From: Pyxicephalus adspersus
Taxonomy: Eukaryota > Chordata > Amphibia > Anura > Pyxicephalidae
Assembly (NCBI RefSeq): GCF_032062135.1
Contig: NC_092861.1
Coordinates: 142,498,973-142,562,972, forward strand
Reading direction: 5' to 3'
DNA length: 64,000 nucleotides
This document shows, piece by piece, positions 1-10,774 of this stretch. A program made the translations under genes and the position numbers. How positions within the stretch are numbered: the stretch's first letter is position 1; every line of letters starts with the position of its first letter. The notes below the pieces were generated by a model, which worked only from the letters and a program-made list of their open reading frames with translations, was not told the origin of the DNA and searched no databases.

Positions 1-329
1 TCAATAGTTCCCCGATGATAAAAGGTGAAAAGGTTGCAGTGAACTGTAAAATTAATTTACAGATGTATTAGGGATTACAGAGCTGTGGCAATGAGTGTCT
101 TTTTTTGCCCAGAGTTGTATATTATAAAAAAAAAAAAAAAAAACTGTGTACCTAAGCAATTAATCATTTGTATTAAAACAGAATTCCAAGTGCCTTTACC
201 GCAAAATACTGCACACATGACCAATTTTTTGCTCATTTTCTTGCATAGAAAGTAAATTGAATTTTAACTGGATGCTCAGTTGTTAAAATTACGTAATTTG
301 TGTACTTTCAATTCATATTTACTAACATG

Positions 330-1135
330 TACAATTTTTCTTTGTCCAATCGTAAAAGTTTTTTGGCCTTCCAATGGGGCGCATGGGTAAATATCAATCA
401 AAAATGCAAAAGTCATGATGTCTACGAATGACCACTCAATTAGAAGTCCACTTTCTATCCGATTTATTTATGTCCAATTGGAAACCTAAGAATTGCTCTT
501 TAATGATTGGACTGTTGCTTAACATTCTTTATTTTTACTTGAGATCCCAAAGTTTTATTGGATCAGAAGTCAAGTTGGAAGTGATTAATTAGACTTTACT
601 GATTAATTCCAATGTCCATCACTGGGGTTTTGAAAAGTCAGGCAGCTAGCTCTGTAAAACTAGTGAATGCATTGACAGCGTATTCCAGCCACATTCCCCA
701 TAACCACAAATCTATTTCAATAGAATGGTTACGACGGCGACATTAAAATAATCTTGCAAATTACTTAACTTCTGATCTGTCCTTTGACACTATTTTCATC
801 ACATGGCAGCCAATGACACGGGGGAACTAAATGTGTAACTCAATACAAATCAATTTCTAATTAGATTTATGTCTAAATTAATAAATCAGTTCTATTCAGC
901 TTCATGTTCCGATGAGTAATTTCTATTATGGCGAATGCAGTTATTAGATTGGGAATGTAATGAACCATATTGTTCAATGAAATTCTTGTGACAATTGGAA
1001 ATAATGGAATATGTTAACCTATCCTCCTCTCCTTGTGACATTACATTAAATGACAAATTGAGAGCTAATGGTGAGAACACCTTGGTGATTAGCAGCGGTG
1101 TGCGAGGATTCTGATCGAGCTTATCAGTCGTGTGG
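330..1135. other. Complex non-coding stretch, candidate conserved non-coding element
   Basis: No repeat family or credible exon is recognisable here. The sequence is complex and dense in homeodomain-type cores: CAATTAG near 437, GATTAATTAG near 583, GATTAATTCC near 601 and TCTAATTAG near 856. It also has several TGACA and CAATTGG motifs and isolated CpGs, unlike the decayed repeats around it. That texture is typical of vertebrate developmental enhancers. Whether it is conserved cannot be judged from this window, so the call is inference. Bases 1-329 upstream are AT-rich spacer with a poly-A run near 125-142. Confidence 0.3.
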
Positions 1136-1824
1136 CCAAACGTTCAAAATTGTTTTGTTTACTATATAGGGAGAACGTGTGAATAACTTGAATTCAAGTT
1201 AATGTTTTCACTGGTTGATGAACAATCCCTTTGTACTTGGTTATATTTCATGCAAAACTTTAATTTTTAGTAAGTACGGATTTTCAGTTAATATGCATGT
1301 TTGTAATATTTAGAGCTTATGTTTGATTTATTTTTTTTTTGCTTTCCTTGGTTACCCCTATTCCCCCCATCAATATGTTAAAAATAAAACCGTTCTACGT
1401 TCATTCCAGTTTTAGACCTTGTGACATCATTATTAAGTTACTTAAAATGCCTTCATTGGTGGATTTTAGTATTGGAGGGGTGGGTGTTCCTAGGCAGGCT
1501 GCATTTTGCATTAGGATAGCTCTGGGTAATGCCCACATGAGATGCTATGCCTCCATGATTAAAAGAACTGAAATACAAGGGATGAATGAGGTGAGCCAGG
1601 GACAATCAAACTGGGAAGCAGGGCTGCATTTCCCACCAGGCCATTTAGGCTATTTCTTAGGGTACCATGGCTACAATGGGTAACTTTTAAGCCCTTGGCA
1701 CTGCCTTCACTGGTCCCAACTGCCTTCTCTGTTCTGCCTAACTTTTCTTGTGCCCACAACTCCTTTTTCCTCTGTACAGTTGTTTTTATACCTGGGGAGG
1801 AGCATGGGTTTCCTAGAAAATCGG
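1136..1824. other. Unassigned AT-rich intergenic stretch
   Basis: No gene or recognisable repeat. The reading frame at 1339-1683 starts at a non-ATG codon and has no motif or composition that suggests a real protein. It overlaps an equally unremarkable minus-strand frame. Confidence 0.4.
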
Positions 1825-2080
1825 TATATAGAAGGGGGTGTACAAGTAAAAAGGGGTTGACTGGGGGGATATGTAATTATAAAGGGGGGTGTACTAGATG
1901 AGTATTAGTAAAGAGGGAATATATAGGAGGTGTAATAGTAGAGGGGGAATACAACATGGTGTACTAGTACAGAGATGTAGATAGACTAGAGGGTATATTA
2001 ATAAAGGGAGGTTCCACTATGGGTGTCAAAGTAAAGGGGGATATATTAGGGGGTATAGAATACATGGGTGTAACAATCTA
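1825..2080 (-). repeat. Degenerate minisatellite, about 28-bp unit (G-rich strand up)
   Basis: A run of diverged units built from GGGGGTGTAC(T)AG, TAGTAAAGAGGG and TATATTAGGGGG. Read on the minus strand the unit is roughly TATTACACCCCTAGTCTACCCCC, the same unit that forms the larger array at 45040-45760 on the plus strand. Unit lengths vary and the edges fade into spacer. Confidence 0.65.
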
Positions 2081-2190
2081 GCACCCAAGGGTAGAAAAAA
2101 GTATACATTTGCCCCTGCTGGGGTAAGGAGTATGATGTTGGATGCACTCCAGCCAAAAAATTAGATGAGCTCTATATGAATTGTGACAGA

Positions 2191-2508
2191 TTATTAATAT
2201 TATATTTATATAGCACCAACATATTATGCAGTGCTGTACAAAGTCCATAGTCATGTCACTAACTGTCCCTCAAAGGGACTCACAATCTAATGTCCCTACC
2301 ATAGTCGTATGTTTTTTTTCACAGTCTAGGAACAATTTTTTTTTAGGGAAGCCAACTAACCTAACTACATGCCTTTGGAATGTGGGAGGAAACCAACACA
2401 AACTTGGGGAGAACCTGCAAACTCCATGCAGATAGTATCTTGGTCAGGATTTGAGCCTAGGACCCAGTGCTGCAAAGGCCAGACTGCTAACCACTGAGCC
2501 ACCATGCT
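2191..2508 (-). repeat. SINE-like dispersed repeat, near full length
   Basis: On the minus strand it opens with AGCATGGTGGCTCAGTGGTT and a tRNA-like head containing a B-box-type GGTCCTAGGCTCAAATC. It continues through TGCATGGAGTTTGCAGGTTC and GTTTCCTCCCACATTCC, then a tail with GACTTTGTACAGCACTGCA and a TATATAAATATAAT end. The layout resembles the tRNA-headed DANA/V-SINE type of vertebrate SINE. The family name is my inference; the match to the copies at 35446, 38843, 40941 and 51713 is visible directly. Confidence 0.75.
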
Positions 2509-3180
2509 TCATCCTTTTACAGTGAAGCCTTTTTGAATGGCAGGGTACTGATCAGCTGAGGCCATACCCATATACCTGTACTTGTATATTTATTTGTAGG
2601 AATGCAGTTTTTTTTTTTTAATAATAACTCAAACTGTCCTTGAAGAGCACACACAAGTGCTACCTATGTCCTTGTCTTCCTCTATGAGATTATACTTGTT
2701 CAACTTTACAAAATGACACAATTTGTTTTGGTTGATTAGCTCTCTTGGAATTTTATCAGGAATTAAGCATACACAACAAGCTAAAGGATTTAGCAGAACA
2801 AGATAAGGAGGGTTACCTTCAACAATCTCTTAATTTCAACAACAAATAAGGATTTCCTTCATCTTTGAGAATTTACAGTCAGCTGTTTTCCTTTTTAATG
2901 TATTAGTTTGTAAGGTGGCAAGAACTAATCCAAAGTTTATATATTATTATGTGCCGGATTTATTCTGTTTGCTCAAGATGGCCAAATATGTGATAGACGT
3001 AATATTTCTGACAAATATTTGTGAAAACTATTTACTGTTTACAAGATATTTCTGAAGCCTTTGTCTAATGAGACTTTAAGATGGGGCAGAGAATGAAAAA
3101 TGTGTTTGTAGCCAACAGTAAGTACTTATTATCTCTACCTTAACTTTAACGTAACCTTAAACTAACTCTAACCCCATCTT
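2509..3180. other. Unassigned spacer
   Basis: AT-rich sequence with poly-T runs. I see no exon, RNA gene or repeat family that I can place. Confidence 0.4.
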
Positions 3181-3183
3181 ATG

Positions 3184-3400
3184 CTGTATACACATGCTAA
3201 ATTTTTGTCATTGGAAATTAGCTTTTACAATTGTTTCCAATGAAAAAAGACTGAAAGACAAATGAGCGAGAGCTGTACATACAGCAGTTCTTTGGAGAGG
3301 GGAGGGGAAGAATGAGCTAGTGGCACCCCACTGTGCCCTCCTTCATTCACTTCCATTGCGGTCGTTAGTCTTCTGTCCTTCATGGATCTGCCAGGACCTA
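3184..3400 (+). repeat. Dispersed repeat family, TGTACATACAGC...GTGGCACCCCACTGTG type
   Basis: Shares GCTGTACATACAGCAGTTCT, a GGAGAGGGGAGGGGAAGAATGAG block and GTGGCACCCCACTGTGCCCT with copies at 21475, 31085 (inverted) and 42415. The family has a palindromic first half (ATTGTCATTGGAAAT... CAATTGTTTCCAATGA), suggesting a small DNA transposon. No terminal repeats or target duplication could be fixed. Confidence 0.55.
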
Positions 3401-4962
3401 CCCCCCATATCCCTTATTCTTATATCACTTTAACCCTACTCTCACCTCTGTTTTTCTACCAATCCCTAACCTGACCTTTTCTTCACCCCAAAACAATTTA
3501 CTTTAACCCTATCTTGTCTTCTCCCTGTCCCTCCAGTCATGTAGGCCTTTGCTCCTATGCTCCCTTCACTCTCTTTATTCCAGGCCTTTTTCTGCCAGTG
3601 CCTAAAGCCCCTTCCTCTCCAACAATTTTGATGACATTACTATGCTCCAGTGATCTAAAACGTGTCTCACTAAAATTTTTAGAACTTTGAAAATGCGAAA
3701 ATTCATTGTTTGTTCCATTTGTTTTGGGGTACTCCACAGCACATGCCCCAAATCATGCTCCTAACCGTACCACTGAGAGCTACAACCCCCTCTTCTGCCT
3801 CTAACAAAACTCTACATACAATCCCATATTCTTGTTTTCATTCACTGCCCTCTAACATACATTACAGAATAAAAATAATTTACAATCATCAATAAAAAGT
3901 TTAAATATACATGCATGAAATGTCAGGTATTACAGTTTTCCAGTGGCTTGCCTAATGTGTATTATGAATTGTTTTTGTCAAATATTAATATATTGGAGTT
4001 ATACCCGACAGGTCCCAATACTGCTGCTGAACACAGTAAACTTTGTCATTTAAAAGGCAGCTCCATTAAGGGTCCTTGACATATTCATAGCATTCAGAAG
4101 CGATGCCTTTGTGTCCGACTTTCCTATTTGTTCAGAAATTTCATAGACAAATGGCGTATTCGGGAATCTTTGGCATTGCTTAGTACTTACCCTGTAATTC
4201 AAGACAAAGCTGGTTGAAACTGTTTTGTACTAATAGGTTCTGTCTTTCTTGTTTCACAATAGAGTTGGATGATTTCTAGAGACCCCGTTTGACTTACCTG
4301 TAAGTAAATTGTACTTGTGCACCCCCAAATGTCATATAATATAGTTTAAGAGATGGAAAAGTCAAAATTGTAACCCACCGTTCTCTAAACTCTCTGGTAA
4401 GATGTCTCATCTAATGCATTTATCATTCCCTTACCCTTTGTTTCTACATCATATCCCTTACATTGTCAGCTTGCAAGGGCTGGGCTCTCTTTCTATGTCT
4501 TTTTATTTTACCATATGTTCTTGCAGATTAAAAGCTTTATTCTTTGTATTATCTCAATTACTTGCTCTTGCCCATTTACGTTACATTATATCAATAGCCG
4601 AACCTTAGCCGGATATAAAAGCCAGAAGTAATGTAGTTTGACTTATTATCAGCCTTTTTGAAGTCCATATACCCAGACTGGACCTAGGGAGAGGGAGAAG
4701 CAACACAAGGAGCCAGGAAACTGTGCTGGAGAAAAGTAGCAACAATAATGATATAGTACAAAAATAGCAGTGAATCTTCCTTGGCCGTCACAAAGGCCTT
4801 TCCTCCCCTTAGAGCTCTTTATAAATACAATTTTCCAGCAACCAGTATGGATAAATTATTAACTATAACTTGCTGTAATATAACACCAATAGCAATGGCT
4901 AACCAATGACCTTCCCCTTTCCTCCATTGTTCCAATGTGGGGTTACCACTGGATGATTTGGA
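3401..4962. other. Unassigned spacer with one weak repeat fragment
   Basis: C/T-rich then AT-rich sequence with no gene. Around 4465-4490 (TGTCAGCTTGCAAGGGCTGG) it weakly resembles the AGATTGTAAGCTCTTCGGGGCAGG tail module at 42520 and 49309. Nothing else is recognisable. Confidence 0.4.
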
Positions 4963-5700
4963 TGTCACAAAGAAACCTGAAAAACCCTATGCCACCCAGC
5001 ATGTGGGAAATACATTTAGAGATGCCAAGTGTCACTCTTGGGAAGACAGGGCCACTAGGGGGCACAACGGCCAAGGCATAGAGTCTAAGTGGCAGCCAGG
5101 TCTTCTCCAGAGCCTCTAGTGGTGAGGATGTTGCGCTGCTGGTTACCACCAGATTGTGGTCCTTGGGCACACCAGGGTGGACAGGAAGATACACGGTACT
5201 AAAAAACAAGGCAGAAGAATTGTCAAGGAATTCCGGGGTCAAGGCAGAGATCCAGGAAACAGACACCAGTGACACAGGGGACACTGCAGACACAGGGAAC
5301 ACAGGAGACACTGAAAGCTACGGGAGGCACAGGTGACAAGGGAATAACCACAGACTGGGAAGAACACAGCACAAGGGAATAGGCTGGAAATAACAGACTG
5401 GGCAACAAGGGGTTAACACAGGAGCTGGACAGGGGAAACACTGAATTAAACAACAGATGTACAGGAACTGCTCAGCAGAATTGGGGTCTCAGCACTAGTG
5501 GAGACACGTTGCACGAACACTGAGCGCTGTGTCTGAGCTAGCAAACTAGCCAGGGATGATTAAGCTGCTATTTTCTGATTGACCAGCGGGTTGGGCAAAA
5601 CTAATAAAACTTGAAAGAGCAGGCGCGCCTAGAGTCAAAACTGCCCACATGTGCAGGAGAGAGACGCCTGTGCTTTAGTGAGGAAGAGGTAAGTGTGACA
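4963..5700. mobile_element. Possible solo LTR or LTR-like retroelement fragment
   Basis: The 738-bp block starts TGTCACA and ends TGTGACA, the short inverted ends typical of many LTRs. Inside it is GC-richer than its surroundings and carries repeated GACACAGG/GGACACTGC words (5265-5330), like other frog retroelement remnants. No matching 4-6 bp target duplication was found at these exact edges (TTGGA left, CCAAA right), and no polyadenylation signal or primer-binding site could be assigned. Retroelement origin is therefore tentative. Confidence 0.4.
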
Positions 5701-7035
5701 CCAAAATAATACCTTTGAGGAACATTTATAGAGGAGGCTCTTATAGATGGATCAGGTAAGATATAAAGATAAACAAAGTTAAATGTTTTTTTCTTTGCCA
5801 AACCTTTTCAAACTCATTTGATGGGCCAATTATGTCACAAGCAATTCATTTTTACCTCTGGTGATGGTGGGGATCATGTTTGCTGGGATGTGCCTGGCAA
5901 AGAGAAAACGGTAACACAGCACTGACTATACAGAGTATGTGTATATACCCCAAAATGGAAGGCACCAGAAGGCAAAGTGACTGCTGGAGAAGCGTTGACA
6001 GTCACTTGCATTGACAAATTGTACAAAGGGCACACAGTACCTTTCATATGCAATACTGATGTTGGGTGGTGCTCCTACGTCATAGGGGCAACTGCAATTT
6101 GTTACACATTTTTAAAAGCAATGTGTTCTTTCCTTCTAGTAGGTTCACAACCACCTTACTGAGCAGGTAATTAACACGTATACGGGCTCCTGACTATGCT
6201 TTGTACATCTTCATTGCTCTTTGTGCAGTCTTATTAAATCCTCTTGAACAAGAAAAAAATATCAATGAGAACATTTTTTCTTTTTTAATTTTGAGCTCTT
6301 TTTTTTATGAATTTGTCTCTTGTACGTGCATGGGAGGGGCCGCAGAGCTCCTACAACGGCCTTAAATCAAAGCTTGAAACTATGTTTTAATTATATGTCT
6401 ATTATGCAGCCGGTGTTTGAATATATTTATTATTCAGATTGACAGAGTGTTTTGCAGTTGTATAAACAAACTGTCAATTGAGGAAACTTTGATTTCTAGG
6501 CAATATTACATTGAAGTGTGTGGAGATTTGCTTACACCAATACAAGAATGCATTGATGACTATATTCACATCTGTGTTCAGTGCATAGATAACGCACTAC
6601 TAAAATATTTGTCATATTGCTCATTGTCCCCCTCAGGGCAAAAAGTCCAACCTATCATATTCTTTTTTTTTCTGCACCAACTGCACCAGCCAATTCCCCA
6701 CTCTCCTCTCAAGCTTCAGAGCCCTCTTCTGGGTTTTTACAGGACCCCACTGCTCCATAGCCAATAGGAAGTGTCTATGACATCTGCAGTGCACTGGGAA
6801 GTTGCTTTTTGGGGTATTGCATGAATTTTAATGCAGACACATGTGCTGTGTCTTGCATTAACATATACATGGGTGTGTGTCTACGAATCTCAATGCAGAA
6901 TCTAATATGTAAAAGTTTCATCTGTGAATTAAAGTTAAAAAAGTTATGCATTAACAATACACTACACTAGTGATGAGTGAGCCTGTCTAGGCACATTTGT
7001 AAAGGTTTGGTGACTGTTCTTGGACTTGTGGCCCA
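5701..7035. other. Unassigned spacer
   Basis: No exon or RNA gene is seen. The 116-codon frame at 6417-6767 ends in low-complexity serine/proline/leucine-rich sequence and has no supporting features. At 6969 the motif TAGTGATGAGTGAGCC resembles the start of the TAGGGATGAGCGAG hAT family but cannot be extended. Confidence 0.35.
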
Positions 7036-7598
7036 TTTACCCTCCTGGGCAGTTCATTTCTGTCCAGATTTATATATTTAAAAGTGGTAAATTGTTTTTC
7101 ATGAAAATTTATTTTACAGTATATTCTAATAGTATGAATAATAACTAATAAGTATGAAACACAAAATCATGTCAAAATAATAAATAAGTTAAAAAAAAAT
7201 TACTGTAAAATAAATAAAAAAATTGTGCTGTAAAATAAATGTTCATGAAAGACAATGTACCACTTTTACACATATAAATCCACTATATTGCATTCAATAC
7301 AAGAATTTTGTATTGAATGCAATACAAAAAGATTTGAAATTTCTGCCACGCCCCAAACGGAACATCCTCAAGCACTGACATCACCAGGAACTCCCGGTGA
7401 CTCATCGGATGGAGAGTAAGCCGGCCGGAGGAAGCAAGGGGACGCGAAGGACGATGGAGGCCGCCGGCTGATCAGGTAAGGCTCGATTTATCATTGTATT
7501 GAATTGGTTTAGATACCCCGAGTGTGGCTTGGGGTTACCGCTTTCAGCATATTTTTTTTACCCCGAGTCACACTCGGGGTTACCGCTCAGGGGGTTAA
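7036..7598. mobile_element. piggyBac-like MITE, TTAA-type insertion
   Basis: Right edge is CAGGGGG-TTAA; left edge is TTTA-CCCTCCTGGGCAG, where TTTA looks like a mutated TTAA. Ends read inward as CCCTCCTGGGCAGTTCATTT (left) and CCCCCTGAGCGGTAACCCC (right, inverted). The right part folds: ACCCCGAGTGTGGC and GTCACACTCGGGGT. The centre holds a perfect 17-nt inverted repeat (7286-7302 with 7308-7324). The copy at 60458-61037 shares the ends, the central palindrome and the CATGAAAGACAATGTAC block, in opposite orientation. TTAA target and CCC-type ends fit the piggyBac superfamily. No transposase is encoded. Confidence 0.75.
7286..7324. repeat. Perfect 17-nt inverted repeat inside the TTAA element
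   Basis: Arms 7286-7302 and 7308-7324 with a 5-nt loop. Each arm is itself self-complementary (GTATTG...CAATAC), so the region can form nested hairpins. The same module is kept at 60734-60774. Confidence 0.85.
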
Positions 7599-7631
7599 AT
7601 CAAACACAAGTACAAGAGAACCTTAGAATAG

Positions 7632-7918
7632 AGTCCTATGGAAACCATAGTGGGAGCATTCTATTTGTTAACAGTTTGTATATTAAAAAAAAAATTGACC
7701 AGGAAGGTCCTTTATTCCAGATTAAAATGCGATAAAAAAAAAATAAATGTTGTCTGATTACAATTTTGTAAATACTCTTACCTGTCCTCATTCCTTCATG
7801 GATGAGTTCCATGTTTCCTGGTGAGCCAGACAATGTAACATGCATGGAAGTTAATTTAGTGCCAGCATCCTCAGGGAAGGCCAGGATAAATCAGCGTTGT
7901 AGGCTGAGCCGAGTTCCA
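7632..7918 (+). repeat. Dispersed repeat, first of two adjacent copies
   Basis: Starts AGTCCTATGGAAACCATAG, contains CAGGAAGGTCCTTTATTCCA and CTTACCTGTCC, and ends TAGGCTGAGCCGAGTTCC. The neighbouring copy at 7939-8300 has the same start, middle and end in the same order and orientation. Family not identified. Confidence 0.7.
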
Positions 7919-7938
7919 AATAATGTCAATGTAAAGGG

Positions 7939-8300
7939 AGTCCTATGAAAACCATCTCCATAGTACACAGTGGGAGCATTCCATTTTTTTAAACTGTTTA
8001 TTTATGGTTTAAAATTAACAATTTGTGACAGGAAGGTCCTTTATTCCAGAAGGGATAGGCAACGTTCCTTCTGCAATAAAATAAACATACATGACACCTT
8101 ATCTCAATTGTTTTATAATATACACACTTGTCCACGTTCCATCGTGAGTGCCATCTTCTTCTTCTATTTCCTGATCTTTGGCCATCTTGATTGGCCAGGT
8201 CAGATGACATAAAATGTGCAGGAGTTCTTTCAGTCCCGGCAGCCTTGATGAATGTTGGGATATCTGGCAAATCCCGCCATAGTAGGCTGAGCTGAGTTCC
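7939..8300 (+). repeat. Dispersed repeat, second adjacent copy
   Basis: Starts AGTCCTATGAAAACCATC, contains CAGGAAGGTCCTTTATTCCA, then TTGGCCATCTTGATTGGCCA, and ends TAGGCTGAGCTGAGTTCC. It is longer than its neighbour and carries the GGCCATCTTGATTGGCC segment, which recurs at 33680-33790. Confidence 0.7.
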
Positions 8301-8880
8301 ACTTCAAGTTAATGAAAAGGCTGCTGGGAGGCCATGGCTAACATGGTGGGCAGAATTCCCCTTGTCTGTCTGTCAGTCCATCCCTCCATTGACTAAAATT
8401 GGGAAAAAAAAGTAAAAAGGTGATAAAAATGTCACACAGTGAATGTGTAAAGTTTGCTGCAAACCCATCATAATGCCAACTTAAAGAGGAACAATCAATC
8501 TATTCTTACTTGCACTAAAATGTCAGTCTTCACTGGTGGCACTGGCTGGGTCAGCTTGTATCCATGAAAAATATAATGATTTATGAAGAGTTTAGAAGGG
8601 GCCAGCTTGTGACTGGCAAGTTTACGTTTTCTTCTTCTCTTGACCTTCCTCTCCACCCACTACCCTTCCCTCCCTCACTAGCTGGAGCCCTCTGCACAGA
8701 GAGCCCACAAGCTGAGAAGAAGCAGCTGCAGACTGAGCAGTTGCACTTGAGTGACATGAGATTCCCAGGTAAGGAAAAAATCGACATAATTAGGGCAGTG
8801 AGAGTGGATTAGAAAAACTCCCAAGGATGACATTGCCCAGATTGCAGTTCACTGCCTAGGCGATGGAAAGACCTGAGGGT
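8301..8880. other. Spacer with degenerate repeat-like sequence
   Basis: No gene. The region 8480-8820 (AACTTAAAGAGGAACAATC, then a CT-rich block and CAGGTAAGG) has the feel of another decayed dispersed repeat, but no second clear copy could be aligned by eye. Confidence 0.3.
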
Positions 8881-8911
8881 GTGACTAGAACTCGTTTTTC
8901 ATGTTTAAAGG

Positions 8912-8946
8912 TCAACTTTGGCTTGTTATCCACAAGCCAAAGTTGA
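8912..8946. repeat. Perfect 14-nt stem-loop
   Basis: Arms TCAACTTTGGCTTG (8912-8925) and CAAGCCAAAGTTGA (8933-8946) flank a 7-nt loop. It may be the core of a small palindromic element, because TTTAAAGG and CGCTTTAA lie on either side. Confidence 0.85.
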
Positions 8947-8999
8947 TTTTATGAGTATAGGTACGCTTTAACTTCATCCTTACACAACACGCGTCTCAC

Positions 9000-9300
9000 T
9001 CGTATTTGACTTGTTGGCCTGAGATTGCCCTTTCCAGTGTTCCATGATGTCCTGGCATCAAGTTTCTCATAAAAATTAAGTTTCGATAGAATTTAGGAAA
9101 AACAAAAGTTAATGTCTCGCTCTCAAAGGATGTTTTCTTCCCCAGAGATGGTTTTAAAGGTTTTCTTAAAGGGGTAATTAGGTAAACGGCAGAAGATTGC
9201 ATAACAACAAATGCATTAAAGTGCCTTAATGAAACAATGACTCACAAAGCATAAAGAATTCATATAATATGACCCTTATTCCCCAGTCCTAATGTAGGTG
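9000..9300. other. Complex non-coding stretch, candidate conserved non-coding element
   Basis: Contains GGTAATTAGGTAAACGGCAG, ATTGCATAACAACAAATGC and CTTAATGAAACAATGACTC, in high-complexity sequence without repeat hallmarks. It fits the texture of vertebrate enhancers. Conservation is untested. Confidence 0.25.
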
Positions 9301-9626
9301 CTCAGACTGTTGTTTTTCCATCAAGACGGTAGGATTAATTGTGACCATGGTAACCAGGAGGGGTCATACGGAGGTGTACACCAAGATGAGGACACGCGTA
9401 CATTGTGTACTCGTAGGACATAAAAGTCTTCAATAAAAGCCTCTGAGAAGCTCCCCCTCTTACATAATGCAGCCAATAATTATATATACTTGTTTTGTTT
9501 TCCATTTTTGTGTAACTGCACGATACGCAATCCACAAAGGTAAAGAATGAATCTAGGAAATAATCGTATTTATTTTCTTTGCTAGATGTTGAAGAATAGA
9601 ATTTTTTTTTTGTATTTCACATATAG

Positions 9627-9843
9627 GGATTTATGAAAGCTCGGCGAAGATAGACTATCGTTGGAGAATCTGGGTGATCCAGCAAAACCTGGAATAGAAT
9701 TCGGCAAACTCATTTGCTATTAATAGGCAAATATTTTTAATCCCGGACCAGATTTATTCCAGGTTTGCTGGATCACCCAGGTTCTCCAATGATTATCAAT
9801 CTTCTCCAGTCTTGAAGAGCTTTAAAACCAGATAAATCAGACC
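9627..9843. mobile_element. Palindromic MITE, GGG(CC)TGATTTATTAAAG-type ends, copy 1
   Basis: Left half GGGATTTATGAAAGCTC..GAAGATAGACTATCGTTGG..GGGTGATCCAGCAAA is inverted as TTTGCTGGATCACCCAGG..GAAGAGCTTTAA..AATCAGACCC. The ends and structure suggest a PIF/Harbinger-like MITE, but I could not fix a 3-bp target duplication, so the superfamily is inference. It is recognisable by four sister copies in the window. Confidence 0.75.
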
Positions 9844-10041
9844 CAATGCATGAGATTGAAACCTAACATTAACTCATCATAAAGTGTGTGTAAATCTTAA
9901 CGGTGAGTTTTTTTTTGTTGTCTTTTGGTCTGGTATCTGTACAATTGAAATTGTTTTATTGTATTAATTCAAGAAGTGTCTGTGGTCCCATTTTCTTCTA
10001 CATGCCTCCCTTTCTATTAATAGTAGAAAGATTGAGCCTGT

Positions 10042-10250
10042 GGGCTTGATTTATTAAAGCTCTCCAAGACTGGAGAAGATAGACTATCATTGGTGAACCT
10101 AGGTGATCCAGCAAACCTAAAATATAATTGGATTAAAACATTTGTCAAATATTAGGAAACTATTTTATCCATTTTTAGTTTAAATCCATTCCAGGTGTGC
10201 TGGATCACCCAGGTTCACCCAAGTTAGTCTATCTTTAATAAATAAGACCC
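10042..10250. mobile_element. Palindromic MITE of the same family, copy 2
   Basis: Opens GGGCTTGATTTATTAAAGCT and closes AATAAATAAGACCC, with the inner pair GGTGATCCAGCAAACC and TGTGCTGGATCACCC. It lies 198 bp after copy 1 and 41 bp before the hAT fossil. Confidence 0.8.
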
Positions 10251-10774
10251 AGTATGTTTATGAATGGCTAGGAGAGAAGAGAGACAATGATTAGGGATGA
10301 GCGAGAAGGCCCCTGACAGTCTTGCGTAAATTTCCTCGAACTTCTGGTGGGTTCGCAAAATTTCGGCAAACTGATTTAGCGAATTCCAATAAAGTCAATG
10401 GGCCGACTTTAAACATTAATAGAAAAGCCCCTATATATGTTAGAAACACCACATTTGCTAGGTGAGTGTAAAAGAACAGTGGCAAAAAGGAAAGACCTTG
10501 TGGTTTTCCATAAAATGGATGTGACAGCAGGCAAAAAGGATTTTTGTGTGATGGACAGCATCCAGAAGGCAGAATAAACATTAGGACATTGAGAAATGGT
10601 GAACTCAACCCACTAGCAACAGTCTCTGAAGTCAAAACAGCAGGAAAACGCATTGCTATTTAATGTACGCACCCCTATTACAATGACAGTTGGAGGTGGA
10701 GAAGGAGTCAATGGAGGTGGAAGAAAAGACAATGACGTGGTTGCACCTCCTTCAAGAGAACGCAAGTACTGCCC

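Noticed and set aside
4943..5311. 122-codon minus-strand frame with VSPVS repeats
   Set aside because: It is the translation of the GACACAGG-type repeated words in the LTR-like block, not a protein family I recognise.
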